Positions 23,945 to 34,375 of a stretch of 64,000 nucleotides of DNA are shown piece after piece; position 1 is the first letter of the stretch; each line of letters opens with the position of its first letter. The translations under genes were made by a program, and so were the position numbers. The notes beneath the pieces were generated by a model. It had not been told where the DNA came from. It made no database searches and was given only the letters and a program-made list of their open reading frames with translations. Source of the DNA: Ganoderma boninense (taxonomy: Eukaryota; Basidiomycota; Agaricomycetes; Polyporales; Polyporaceae); contig CM035315.1 of NCBI GenBank assembly GCA_002900995.3, forward strand, positions 1,788,708-1,852,707, written 5' to 3'.

Positions 23945-24772
23945 TTCGTTTTTTTTGACTATTGAAGTGTTGCATGCCATGTATTACCTTTCCACGATAG
24001 CGATCTTCGGCATTGTGCCCCGCCGCTTGCTTGGAGACACTCTGCAAAGCAGTTCTCTCAAATCCGCCCTTCGCACGTCAAGATGTATGCCAGGAGCGTG
24101 CTGTCAGCGCCGCGAAGTTCCCTCGCCTCGCAGGCAATCCTTAGCTACAAAGCTCTCTGGATCACGCTTCAACGACTTCTCGGAAGCCTTCAGCCGGCTG
24201 CAACAGCATGAACCTCCCCGCACCGCCCTAGAAACACGTCATATACTACTGATGTGTCCTCGCGGTGCCCATCGGTCCTTACCACTCGTCTCAATATGCG
24301 AGCACAGTTGCGATGTTGATCAAGTGGCTAAGTGAACGACATGTATGCACCTGTTTTGGCGGAGATTTGTAAGTACTAATCACAGTCCACAGTGCCCCGG
24401 TCCACAGGATCTCCATTCAAGAGTGATCGCCGTTGAAGGCTATCTTTATCCTGAGGGTTCCAGATGCCCGGCCATAGAGAATGGAGGCATCTTCCCTTCT
24501 TCTCCTTGTCTGCGCTTTGATCTCGACGCTTATTTGCTGCAGGCTTTGTGTTGGCGATGGCTTGCCACCCGGCACCGGCACGGCCACAGCAGCACAACGC
24601 CGTTGGCTGCATTGTGTCCCGCCCAGATCCAGTGCATAACGGACGGTTCGCCCCAATCTCCCTCCACTCCTAATGTGTTAACACACGACTTCGCCAACCT
24701 CGACTTCCGCCTAGAGCGCCGACGGCTGCGTCTCCTCGGAGTTGCACTGAACAGACGAAGACAGAGAGCACG
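23945..24772. other. No recognisable gene
   Basis: Two plus-strand frames (23955-24335 and 24345-24785) have no family motif. The second runs into the LTR retrotransposon, which suggests it is not a native gene end. Confidence 0.4.
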
Positions 24773-24777
24773 CAAGG
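24773..24777. repeat. Left target-site duplication CAAGG
   Basis: The five bases CAAGG abut the 5' LTR and recur directly after the 3' LTR (25274-25278), as expected for integrase-mediated insertion. Confidence 0.9.
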
Positions 24778-25273
24778 TGTCATGAACAGGCATTACGAGC
24801 TACATATATAGTACCAGCCAAGTGTCAAGCCAAGCTTGACATTGCGTCCTTTTGGCGTAGCTGGTTCAGCGGCTGGTCTGTTCCTAACATAATGTCAAGC
24901 TTCCAGCAGTCGACGGTTCGACTCCCCTTCTGGCAGAATCTTTGTTGTCTAGATTTGTCATAGGCTGTGACGTGACTTGGGATGTCACAAGGTCACATGC
25001 ATGCTTGGCTGTGACAAATAGAGACAAAGAGCAGGATAGGGGTCCTTCCGAACCGGTCAAAGACTGTCAAGGCTCTGACCGTCCTGAAGTGGGCGGCTAA
25101 CCCTTGGGGCCACTAGTATATCTAGTTCCACGTGAGGACACGTGCCTTGGAAGGGGGGTAATGTCATGAACAGGCATTACGAGCTACATATATAGTACCA
25201 GCCAAGTGTCAAGCCAAGCTTGACATTGCGTCCTTTTGGCGTAGCTGGTTCAGCGGCTGGTCTGTTCCTAACA
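24778..25273 (+). mobile_element. TRIM-type miniature LTR retrotransposon, self-priming signature
   Basis: Two identical 112-bp direct repeats (24778-24889 and 25162-25273) begin TG and end CA. They enclose 272 bp with no coding capacity, and the whole is flanked by 5-bp CAAGG duplications. A polypurine tract (GGAAGGGGGG, 25149-25158) precedes the 3' LTR by three bases. One base after the 5' LTR, AATGTCAAGCTT (24891-24902) is a perfect 12-base complement of AAGCTTGACATT inside the LTR (24832-24843). That LTR segment sits about 22-30 bp after a TATA-like CATATATA (24803-24810), where transcription would start. This is the arrangement of Tf1/sushi elements, whose RNA 5' end folds back to prime reverse transcription. 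The element is non-autonomous and would need proteins from a full-length relative. Identical LTRs indicate a recent insertion. Confidence 0.92.
24891..24902 (+). other. Putative self-primer binding site of the TRIM element
   Basis: AATGTCAAGCTT pairs over all 12 bases with 24832-24843 in the upstream LTR. Its position next to the LTR end is where a primer-binding site belongs. No tRNA 3'-end complement beginning TGG was seen there. Confidence 0.75.
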
Positions 25274-25278
25274 CAAGG

Positions 25279-26453
25279 GAGTAGGGCTTGACGTCACTTA
25301 CCGACATCCGACGGTACGAGATGTTCGCGCAGAATCTGCGGCACAGCCTGAGAATGTGCTGGAGGATGGGGACGCGCATTAGCGGTGGATGGAGTGGAAT
25401 CGCGGGCTGAATGCGGTGCAGCTACGAGGGGATCCAAACTTTTGCATGGTATGAAGCTATGTTCAGAGTGTTAGATGGGAGAGCAAGCGAGGGCGAGATA
25501 TTGACAGCCGCGGTGACTCAGATAGGGCCGACACAGTCACAGCAGAGGCCAAAACCGTGGGAGAAGACATTAATCGAGGACGCTAAGCCATGGAAGCAGC
25601 TATATACCCGAAAAAGAAAGCCAAATATCGAAGACCAGGAGAAGGGACGTGCTCTCTGCATAGCAAGGAGAGCAGTTGCCCGGAAGAGACAAAACTGGAG
25701 CCAAACTTTGACCAACTTGGCGGAATATACGACGGAGATGTTGAGCTACGCGGAAAGCCGGAGATAACCTGAGAGTGTCGTGAACGGCCTCGAAAAAAAA
25801 CTCGCTCCTACGGAGCTAGCAGGAGAGGAGGGTAGACAAGGGGAACGTCGTTTGTCATGTTGGTTCGCGGACTGTCCGAGCTCGTCTGCCCACTGGTATC
25901 GTAGCGGCGGCGAGGTCTCGTGCCATGAGACAATGTCAGTTCGAAAACTGGGATATCGAGAATTCAAACTATCCCGAGACCAGCGATGTGGTGTTGGTGA
26001 TTCGAAGGGCAGGTGCTGCGAGCGCGGCGTATGACGTACGTAAGCATAGTGGGCGAAGTTGACCATGACGAAGTTGACTGTGAGCTGAGCGCGAGAACTG
26101 AGTACTGAGCCATCGGCCTCAGTTGGCCCGGTTACATGCCCCTCAACGTTGTCCGGCCCGAGGTCCGCATGATATTCCTGCAAGACGAAAACGACCCTAA
26201 CGTCGTCACCAGGCGCTTCCTCGACAGCCTTCAGGATGGTCAATACAAACTCGGGTGAATGTCCTCGGAATCCACTTCGTTACGTTGCTCCTTGAGGAAG
26301 ACTCGATACTCGTCGACTTAGCAATAATTCCGCACTCCGTGGGCTGCCATACAGGCATGAGACGGTACGTCCTCCCCCCTAAGCTCCTGGGAAACTCATA
26401 TTCATACAAACACTCATTCTCTTTGCTTATTTGCAAAACCGATTCGAAATTAA
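25279..26453 (+). other. Unclassified stretch with one 118-codon frame
   Basis: The frame 25411-25767 encodes a Lys/Arg- and Gln-rich helical segment (CIARRAVARKRQNWSQTL) with no known domain. The rest (25768-26453) shows only short frames. It may be remnants of a mobile element. Confidence 0.35.
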
Positions 26454-28100
26454 TTGGCAGTCACCATGCTGCGCCGACAGTTGAAAGACCTTGACTCATT
26501 CGTCCCCCTACTCCTGGTCTCCGTGCAGCTCCAGATGAACACCCATGTGCCCATCCATTCCCTCCCCACAGAGCACCTCCAGATTGTCTTCGCGTGTACG
26601 GGTCCCCGCCGCCTTCCTCCCCTTTTCAGACCCCCGCATGACGCTAGAGCAAGCTTCGGCGCGGAAGCCCGCCCCACCCCCGTCCTCACCCGGCACGTCT
26701 GCCGCCGCTGGCGATACGTCGCGCTCGACACCGGCACCCTCTAGACACGCACTGCGCACCCTTACGGCACGCACTGGCACGTAGGATTAGAGAGCTAATC
26801 AAACTCTGACTCCGTCTGAGCGGCCTACGCCGCATCCGTGCACGTCCATGCGCGAGCCCTTCCCAGCATCGCAGTTTCTCTTGCCCCACACATTAGGCGG
26901 ATTCGTTCTCTCGCCCTTGCACTCCCTGCCGAAGAGCACTCCATGATCCCCGTCCCATCGGCGTCCAGGGATAACGGCGCCTCCGGGCTGGCGCAGCTTT
27001 TGCCCTACTGAATCTGGAATCACTCGCGCTCGCGACTGAACACGGCCTGTTCGACGACCCCACACCTCTGGAGGACCACGGAGGGATACCCTACCTACGC
27101 TATTTTCTGCGCCAGAACATGTGCTGGGCGACGCGAGCCCGCTCGGCCAGCTCGTGCACCTCCTCCTCACCGAGGACACCTCTTTCCCGCTCCCTTCTCT
27201 CCTCGCCTTCCTTGCCCGCTGGGCCGCGCTCGAAGTCCTCGTTCTTGCCAACGTTGATGTAGACTCCAGGGTCCGCATCGCTGGAATTCCATACTCAACA
27301 TCCTGAACATTGAACGTCCCGGATGAGGTCGACGTCTCAAGCATTTTCCCATGGACTTCCACCAGGCCATGGTGCCATCAAACGGTATGCTGGCAGAAGG
27401 TCGACATTGAGGCAAACTGGTTACACAGATAGTATCCTGAGGAAGATAGGTCCGAGCATGACACTTGTTCTCTTCACGTCCGGTCTTCGAGCTTGGGACT
27501 GCTGACGTGAGTCGCGTCCTATTGTAGCGAAATTGTGTATACTTACCCCTTGCCAGGTTTCTTCTAGCCACCCGCAGGAAGACGTGATGTCGAACCCTCT
27601 CTGCAGGCTGCTCCGGGAGAGCCTGTTTGACGGCAATAATTAGTACTTGCGCTGTGCAGCAACCTGCCAGAAGTCTCTTCCCTTACCGCAGCCTCTCTGT
27701 GCTCGACCTATCCGACAATGGGTTCGATCTGGACTACCACGACTCCTTAAGCTACGGGCTGCTGCCCACGCCTTCCGGTATCCGTCCACCCGGACTCGCC
27801 CCAATGCAGTCCATGGTCCCCTCTTCTCCCTTCTTCTCCGCGATCCACAGCGCGGATAATCAGAAGAGCGACAGTGTAAGATCGCCCCGTATCCTGAGTC
27901 CGCAACAGATACTTATCGATGGTAAAACGCTGTGGGCGGCGAGACCGAAGCGCCGCCACCACCTGACCAGTGCAGAGTCTTGCAGAGTGCACGCTTTCAC
28001 GCATTCGAGCGGCATTCCCGGCCAGAAAGCCCTGCGCAACGAGTGGAACAGGAGCGCGGAGACCGGGCGGCCAGGAGGAGAGGCTCGAGCTCGTGCGTGA
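26454..28100 (+). pseudogene. F-box/LRR-like gene remnant
   Basis: The frame 26454-26744 reads 'IHSLPTEHLQIVFACTGP', then 'PVLTRHVCRRWRYVALDTGTL' and TAG. Basidiomycete F-box proteins have VCRRWR..AL.TP.LW here, so the stop replaces the conserved Trp. Further remnants in other frames are a leucine-rich block at 27121-27300 (LVHLLLTEDTSFPLPSLLAF, ALEVLVLANVDVD), 'SLSVLDLSDNGFDLDYHDSL' near 27690-27760, and an Arg/Glu-rich helical end (REERLELVREGRQGVTRG-like, around 28060-28130). Frames shift between blocks. F-box proteins are substrate adaptors of SCF ubiquitin ligases; this copy is unlikely to make one. Confidence 0.6.
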
Positions 28101-28130
28101 GGGGCGGCAAGGCGTCACGCGTGGGCGGCG

Positions 28131-29507
28131 ACATCCCTTCGTGGACGACGAGACGCGCCCCCCGGTGTGTTCTTTTCCAGTTCAGGTGCTGATTTGATCG
28201 TGAAGTCGTGGTCCCCCCGCGCAGTATGACTTATGTGACTAATAGGCTACCGTCCTCGTCTACCAAAGGACCTGCCGCACAAATGGCAACCTCACAATCT
28301 GCTTCATCCCCTTCCCCACCTTCAAACGGGTCTGCTAATGGTGACATTCCACTTGCCAAGTTAATACAGCGTCAGTTTCGTTGTCTGTGACAGACTCGGC
28401 AGCCGACGTGCCCAGGAACCCGACAAAGGGCCTGTCGCCGGTGCAAAACGCGCCGAAGCTGCGGGATTGAAGGTGACAACGACAACGAGGATTGACTTCG
28501 ACTATCAGTCACTACCAAAGGAATGCTCCGGGCCAACCGTCACCACCGCCATTGCTGGGCCACTTTTCCTACGGGGTTCGCACCCACCCAATATCTCAAA
28601 GGCCATCCCCGCCAGTGGCGGCCTATCGGGTCCATGGCACGGCGTTCGGGTTTAAGACCGCGTTATACGCGCGGATGTGGAGGACTCGGTGGCTGGGCAG
28701 GGGCCTGGACTTCTCGAGGAACTCGGGACGGAAGGACGCGTGGTAGAGACAGAAGTCGAAGTCCTGGGGAGGAACGCGATGACCTCGGTGTATCCGTTCT
28801 GGTGGTCCTTCGTGACGGAGAACGTCTCGATCGAGAACGTGATCGTTTCGAAGCGATCCCGGTTTGCGATGGATCGAAACAAGCTGTAGACATCAATGAT
28901 GCAGCTGCCCGAGCTACGTTGATCTGCAAGGTCAGTCACCAGCGGCGACCTGCTCTTCGTCATTGGCACCTCGTTCACTATCCAATCCTTCGTCAAGCTC
29001 GCGCACACTACACCGGAGACGTGCCCGCGCCTGCTCATCAATTGCGACGGGCTGCCGCTCCTTCGGGCTCTCCATTGCGCCGAGCGGCATTTTCTTCCGC
29101 GACGGCGCCCACCACCCCAGGACTATAAGTACATAGTGTATGTCGTCTAGCGCATTAGGGGACACGATATGCCATATATCGTGCTCCTACTGTATTTTCC
29201 CCTTTCGTATACGGTTTGGGGGTGGCAGCAGCCCCCAGTTGTGTGGCGAGCCGTGTGCTTTTAGTCCGCTTGAGCTCCCGGTCGTGTTTTGCATGCTAAG
29301 TAGCTTATTTCCTTCTTCCCATCCCATGAATTCTCTTCAGTCTGTAACGATCTCGATTATCTATGCTGATGTCATTTTCACTTCATGAACCACTCTTATC
29401 GTTGTGGCTGGCGCAGAAGTGCGAGATGACGGCTCCCAGTTGTCCTTTCATTTACTAGGGATTCCTTATTATCTCCATCTATTTTGCTTACTCTAGACTG
29501 AACGAGC
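28131..29507. other. No recognisable gene
   Basis: Overlapping frames on both strands at 28490-29040 are Arg/Ser-rich shadows of each other. The minus-strand frame (SCIIDVYSLFRSIANRDRF, ETITFSIETFSVTKDHQNGY) looks the most protein-like and could be an exon of a lost gene, but no family is recognised. 29110-29507 is AT-richer, with nothing identified. Confidence 0.35.
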
Positions 29508-29592
29508 TCGGTTGGCGCAATGGTCGTGACGCCTGCGAAGGCGTTGGTAGAATCCTCAAGGTCGTGGGATCGAATCCCCGCGTTGTAGAAGC
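29508..29592 (+). ncRNA. tRNA-like / SINE-like Pol III unit
   Basis: The box A-like TGGCGCAATGG and box B-like GGATCGAATCC are about 45 bp apart. A perfect ACGCCT/AGGCGT hairpin lies at the anticodon-arm position, and a TTTT run follows at about 29605. The two ends do not form a good 7-bp acceptor stem, so it is not a clean functional tRNA gene. It is better read as a degenerate tRNA or the head of a tRNA-derived SINE. Confidence 0.45.
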
Positions 29593-30668
29593 TGTGATTT
29601 ATATATTTTAGCGCCTTTGTCTCCTTGTACGCCCTCATCGTTCACGGCATCCAAGTATGACCTTAATTTTCAGAGGAGCCTGCTCGCCTCAATACCACAC
29701 CCACGGTACTGCACTTTCTCCGAAGGAGTTATCGATCTTCGCCGGTGGCCTTAGAAGGAGTAACGGTGAGAGGTATGAGAGATTTGACCTCATAACTGGC
29801 GGATATACACCACGTAAGCTCATGTCGGCTACCCACGGAGTGCGCAGACAGTGAAGCTGGTTTTCTGCCCCACTGTCTTCGGTACATGGTGTAAGAGACA
29901 AAGAGTATCGTGGTCCGTATCTCGGATAAACCTTACTTGTACAAGGTTTATCTTGATGGTTACTTCGCCTTAATAGAGATTCCCGACACGTTGCGGCATT
30001 TAGAGGTTGCACACCGTGACCTTCAAGAAGTACGGACAATGTAAGCCCAGCACAGAGCTGTCGGACCTATCAGATGTGGAAAACCATGCACGAGAAGATC
30101 TCTGCATATTATTGCAGGACCTTTGGTATAGGTTACAAAGCGCTCCAGCGATCTCTCTTCCACCGTGACCTACACGGCCTCCCTTCCCGACAATGTACGT
30201 CCTAGGCAAAAGCGCTTTGAAGTTGCTGCATATACTTATATGTGTAGGACTCCAGTAAGCCGCTGGCGTGCCGCATAAACTACGACAGCCGATCCTCCTC
30301 CGCCGTGTCATCGACGGTCGGCGCCATAAAACAACGTCTAAATTGAAACACGCCACTTGGGGCCGCGACATTCGCCTGTATAATTATACCTCCCACAACG
30401 GACGGTTATTCCTTTCAACTTCAAGCAGACAGCTGAAATCTACACAACCATACCAGCCCTATGGACCTTCGGCATCGTTCATCAGCGGGATCAACCATCT
30501 ATGCGCAGGGCCTGACGACAATTCTGGTATCGCAGGTAATTACGTCATCAGTCTGATGTCACTCTGATATTGAAAGTCAAGGCCATTATATGCCCATTCC
30601 TTATCTGGCTATTTTCTACACACGGCAAACGCCACCTCGGTATAGCTGGGTCAATGTAATTTTCCGAT
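29593..30668. other. No recognisable gene
   Basis: A plus-strand frame around 30015-30170 (TVTFKKYGQCKPSTELSDLS, REDLCILLQDLWYRL) is a possible exon remnant. Nothing else is supported. Confidence 0.35.
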
Positions 30669-31116
30669 GGATGCCCGAGTAGGGAAAGCAGGGCGTAGAG
30701 CTCCCACGTGCTATTTGACGCCCAACTACTCGGGACTGGCGAACTCTAACAAGTTCACGGCGTGGGCCTCATTCGGGCACTTGGCATTCTTACCATACTC
30801 TACTGGGTTCTGTCTGCTGCGTCCTCGCTGCCATATATTCAAGTACTCAGCTGAATAGCTGGCCACCGTGCTATGGCAGCTGCGCAGGAGGTTTATTGGC
30901 CGGGGCTGCGTCATGTGTCGGCGTAGCGGGTTCGCAGGAGACAAAGGTGCGTCGTGAGGGCCATAAATTTATGAGATATAATTCCCATGTATTCTGCGAC
31001 GCTTAAAGTTTGGGCTGTATTTGTGTTGACGTCGGTGCTGTTCACGCCGCAGCCTGCTTGGGACCGTTCCGGCCTATTCGAAGGACGGAACTGAGAAGGA
31101 CATCATCGGCGGCATG
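30669..31116 (+). repeat. Duplicated hydrolase upstream region, copy 1 (uninterrupted)
   Basis: Nearly identical to 34731-34989 followed directly by 36169-36360, with a few small indels. It lies immediately 5' of EH1, as the partner does of EH2, so it marks the left edge of a segmental duplication. It carries a CCCGAGTAG / CTACTCGGG inverted repeat (about 30674-30735). It ends at the scaffold gap. Confidence 0.92.
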
Positions 31117-31216
31117 NNNNNNNNNNNNNNNNNNNNNNNNNNNNNNNNNNNNNNNNNNNNNNNNNNNNNNNNNNNNNNNNNNNNNNNNNNNNNNNNNNNN
31201 NNNNNNNNNNNNNNNN
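31117..31216. other. Assembly gap of exactly 100 N
   Basis: A conventional unknown-length gap. By colinearity with the EH2 locus (36361-36735) about 375 bp is missing, including the start codon and roughly the first 44 codons of EH1. Confidence 0.95.
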
Positions 31217-32824
31217 TCCCGCTCGCTGACGTGAAGAGGCTGGCCGCGCACTGGAAAAACGCGTTCGACTGGAGGAAGGCAGAGGCCGAGATCAACGAGC
31301 TCCCGATGTTCACGCGCGACATTGAGGTGGACGAGTTCGGGAAGCTGAACGTCCACTACGTGCACCAGAGGAGCGAAGTCGAAAACGCGATCCCCCTGCT
31401 GTTCGTTCACGGATGTGAGTAGTTACTCGACTGTAGGGGAAACAGGCTAGTAGAACAGGAACTCACGAACTGAATTTGCAGGGCCGGGGCACTTCCTGGA
31501 GGTGAGGAAGATGCTCCCACTCTTAACTGCAGGCGGCGAGGACCATCCAAGCTTCCACGTCGTCGCGCCGAGCTTGCCTGGGTTTGGTTTCTCTGAGGCG
31601 CCGCACAAGCCGGGATTCAAGGGACCTCAATATGCTGAGGTCAGTCTTCGGTGCTCGTGCCGAGGGAATTGATTATCTATCGAGGGCCTTTTGCGCACAT
31701 TCAGGTGCTTAACAAGCTCATGTTATCCCTCGGATACGATGAGTATGGTGAGCTTTGACTCATTTTCTGGCTCTATGCGCGTCCCTCATCGTTTTCCATT
31801 GCAGTCTACCAAGGAGGTGATTGGGGACACCTTGTAAGCGGAGATCAAGGAGAGGTTCGGAGTATAGTGTTGACCCGCTTGGTACAGCTCGGAAGGTTTA
31901 CCGCATCCCACTACGGGCACAAGCACCTCAAAGCATGGCACACGAACATCCTATTGTACGTCCCGGATGGCATGTTATGAGCAGAGTAATAGTTTTGCTT
32001 ATCAATGGCATCTAGGACGAATCCACCGAAGTTCACAGAGTTTCCGCTCCTCTACATCCGATCCTTTCTCACGCTGCCGTTTGACAAGGCTGCTCAGAGT
32101 GGCTTTGCCAAAACCTCGAAATTCATGGCCTCAGGGCGTGGCTACTACGTACAACAGGCAACTCGCCCGCAAACGATCGGGTACGGGCTTTCGGACTCTC
32201 CAATCGGGCTCCTCGCGTGGATATACGAGAAGCTCGTCGGGTGGTCGGACAAGTACCCCTGGACTGACGACGAAGGTGCGTCCTTTCACCGTTCCCGACC
32301 CAAGCTTACCGGACTTACATTCCCGGCCAACCACCGGTCGTACATTCTTCGCCCGGCAGTCCTCGAATGGATCTCCATTTATTGGTTTTCGCGTGCTGGA
32401 CCGGCTGCATCGACGAGGATCTACTATGAGACGACCAACGGCGGCACAGGACTGATTGCACAGTGCCCAGGCTGGACATCTGTCCCACTTGGCGTGTCCT
32501 ACTTCCCCGCCGAGCTCGTTACCCTACCGAAACTGTACGTAGCTTCCTGTCTTCCCTTCTCGGCTCTACTGGGCTTCGAGCTGGTAACGTTCTCATCGCG
32601 GCCCTTTGATCAGGTGGTCTCAGTCGCTCGGGAAGGTGGTATTCGAGTCCGAACACGATGCAGGGGGCCACTTCGCGGCGTTCGAGGTTCCGGACAAGCT
32701 CGCGGATGACCTCCGCGAGATGTACGGCAAGGGCGGGAGCGCGTACGGCGTGATTTCTGGGAAAACTGGGTACGACGGGGTACAGGAGGAACTTCAGCAG
32801 CAATCGAAATGCGTCGTGCAATGA
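31217..32824 (+). CDS. EH1: microsomal-type epoxide hydrolase, 5' end in gap
   Basis: Exons: <31217..31414, 31482..31639, 31705..31747, 31805..31833, 31888..31955, 32016..32275, 32360..32534, 32614..32824. The enzyme opens epoxides to diols by a two-step alpha/beta-hydrolase mechanism. Visible motifs are the rest of the EHN N-terminal domain ([20 protein letters not shown]), the oxyanion motif HGWPGHF formed across intron 1, the nucleophile motif YQGGDWGHL in the 29-bp exon 4, the lid-region [20 protein letters not shown], the likely acid Glu in SYFPAEL, and the catalytic His in [14 protein letters not shown]. The C-terminus is 14 residues longer than its paralogues ([14 protein letters not shown]), because the usual stop codon is replaced. 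All internal splice sites are canonical. It pairs with a downstream F-box gene on the other strand. Confidence 0.9.
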
Positions 32825-32941
32825 AGCCGGGATGTGACCAACAGCGAGGACGGGCAACGGGGAAGTTGAATTATGTACACAAGTGTTTCATGGGATCATC
32901 AGAGACGAACAAGAAGTACGATGACTCAACGAGCTTAAGCG

Positions 32942-34375
32942 TCATCCACGGATGCTGCAAAGATAAAAGACAAGCTGCGCGGTTCCATTCCGCGACAGCC
33001 TTGGGAGCTTTTCCTCCAATGCCCTCCTGAGCTCAACCTTCGCCGCCTCTGTGAGGGCTCCCCCAGGTCGTGGCGTCTCGAAAAGCACGATTTCCACACG
33101 CTGTAGGGCGGGAAAATCGCACAGAACATCCTCCAAGAACCCCCACACTGCCCTGTTCTGGTCCGCCTCGGGGGGCGGAACTGTATGCACCGCGTCGTCT
33201 GGCCCCTGGAGAAAAGTATCTTGTGCGACGCGTCTGAACGCGACAAGCATATTTTTGCCAATGGGCCGCATCTCCAATCGGATGGTTTTGAGCCCGACGA
33301 AAACGTGGCAGTGCGAACGGAGGAGCGCAGTGTATACGCCGAACATATCGCGGATGTCCTCTGCGTCCTCCAAGAATGAGTCGTTGAAGCAACATTGGAA
33401 GGATAACGTGAGCGAGGAGAGCGCGGTGCAAGTTGGGAGGAATATTCCACTGAGGACTGTGAACCATATCAGTAGTGTCCTATGTCTGTTTTGAAGGTAA
33501 ATAGCAGGCTTACGATCTAGGCGTATGTCTGGCTCTAGTACCCGCAGCTCGACATCGCGGAGGGCCGCCCCTGCGAGGTTTACGAAGGTGGTGAACATGA
33601 CCACATCATCGTATTCATCTGCGTTGACTGATAGCCGTGTAAGGCACGCGTCCGTGACGGATGGCGAGGTAGCAAGGAGGGCGTACAGAGCGCGCCGGGC
33701 AGCTCTGTCGCTCCCTCGGCCCAAGACAAAAGACCGGATAACGGGAGGTGAGAAGGGAGCTAGCGAGAATGTCGACGGGGGATTCAGCCGCCGCTTTCCC
33801 CATCGATCCACGCAGAGTGAACCGATTCTTGAAAATGTGCATATCAGGGCCAATAAGGGGTGCACGTCTTTGGTCGGTCCCGAGCAGCAAGAGATGGAAA
33901 GCTCGTCGATCTCGAAAGGGGGGAGGCGACATATCCCCGCGTTAGGTATCTGTGGAGCGTCGTCGACGATGAGGAATTTCGTCACGCACAACGACGCAAG
34001 GTGCGGTAGTCTGGCTAGGAGTGCTCGCAGGACGGGAAGAGTACAGGCGGTGGTGGGCGTTCCGAGATTGAATTGCTGATCTGCAAGTGTTCCGTTCAGG
34101 CTGAGCGTTTTGATATATGCCCCGACTCCCCACTCCGGATTCACCGCTCCCGAATGTTCCACGATACGGAGGAAGTCCGCCAAAGGGAGGGTCAGATGAT
34201 CGGTCTGCTTGATGGTTATATCTCTGAATAGATGCTTGCGGCTGCGGGGAAGCCATCGAGAACAGACGAGAGAACAGGACGCGAGTGTGGGCTTATGGTC
34301 GAGGAAATGGTCGATGATGATGACCTCGATGTCGGGCGGGAGTGTCCAGTCGGTTGTGATGTTACGATCGCTCAT
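32942..34375 (-). CDS. F-box-like/LRR protein 1
   Basis: An open frame of 477 codons from ATG 34375. An F-box-like start (LPPDIEVIIIDHFLDHKPTL, SCSLVCSRWLPRSRKHLF) is followed by leucine-rich, irregular repeats (LPHLASLCVTKFLIVDD) and a C-terminal helical region (EADQNRAVWGFLEDVLCDF). A 57-bp GT..AG segment (33457-33513) lies at the same place as the intron of F-box protein 2. Being a multiple of three it stays open, but it is probably spliced out, leaving about 458 residues. Such proteins link targets to SCF ubiquitin ligases, though agaricomycete families are large and rarely characterised. Its own targets are unknown. The gene is convergent with EH1. Confidence 0.82.
   Translation of the reverse strand: MSDRNITTDWTLPPDIEVIIIDHFLDHKPTLASCSLVCSRWLPRSRKHLFRDITIKQTDHLTLPLADFLRIVEHSGAVNPEWGVGAYIKTLSLNGTLADQQFNLGTPTTACTLPVLRALLARLPHLASLCVTKFLIVDDAPQIPNAGICRLPPFEIDELSISCCSGPTKDVHPLLALICTFSRIGSLCVDRWGKRRLNPPSTFSLAPFSPPVIRSFVLGRGSDRAARRALYALLATSPSVTDACLTRLSVNADEYDDVVMFTTFVNLAGAALRDVELRVLEPDIRLDRKPAIYLQNRHRTLLIWFTVLSGIFLPTCTALSSLTLSFQCCFNDSFLEDAEDIRDMFGVYTALLRSHCHVFVGLKTIRLEMRPIGKNMLVAFRRVAQDTFLQGPDDAVHTVPPPEADQNRAVWGFLEDVLCDFPALQRVEIVLFETPRPGGALTEAAKVELRRALEEKLPRLSRNGTAQLVFYLCSIRG

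Noticed and set aside
24841..24930. A functional tRNA gene from the good box A and box B
   Set aside because: The flanks cannot form a 7-bp acceptor stem or a proper T stem, and the first half repeats exactly as part of the 3' LTR, so it belongs to the LTR element.
31010..31422. Open frames running through the N block
   Set aside because: They are translations of unknown bases; only the part after 31216 is real, as EH1 exon 1.
33457..33513. F-box protein 1 as an intronless gene
   Set aside because: A 57-bp GT..AG segment lies at the exact place of the F-box protein 2 intron and merely happens to be a multiple of three without stops.
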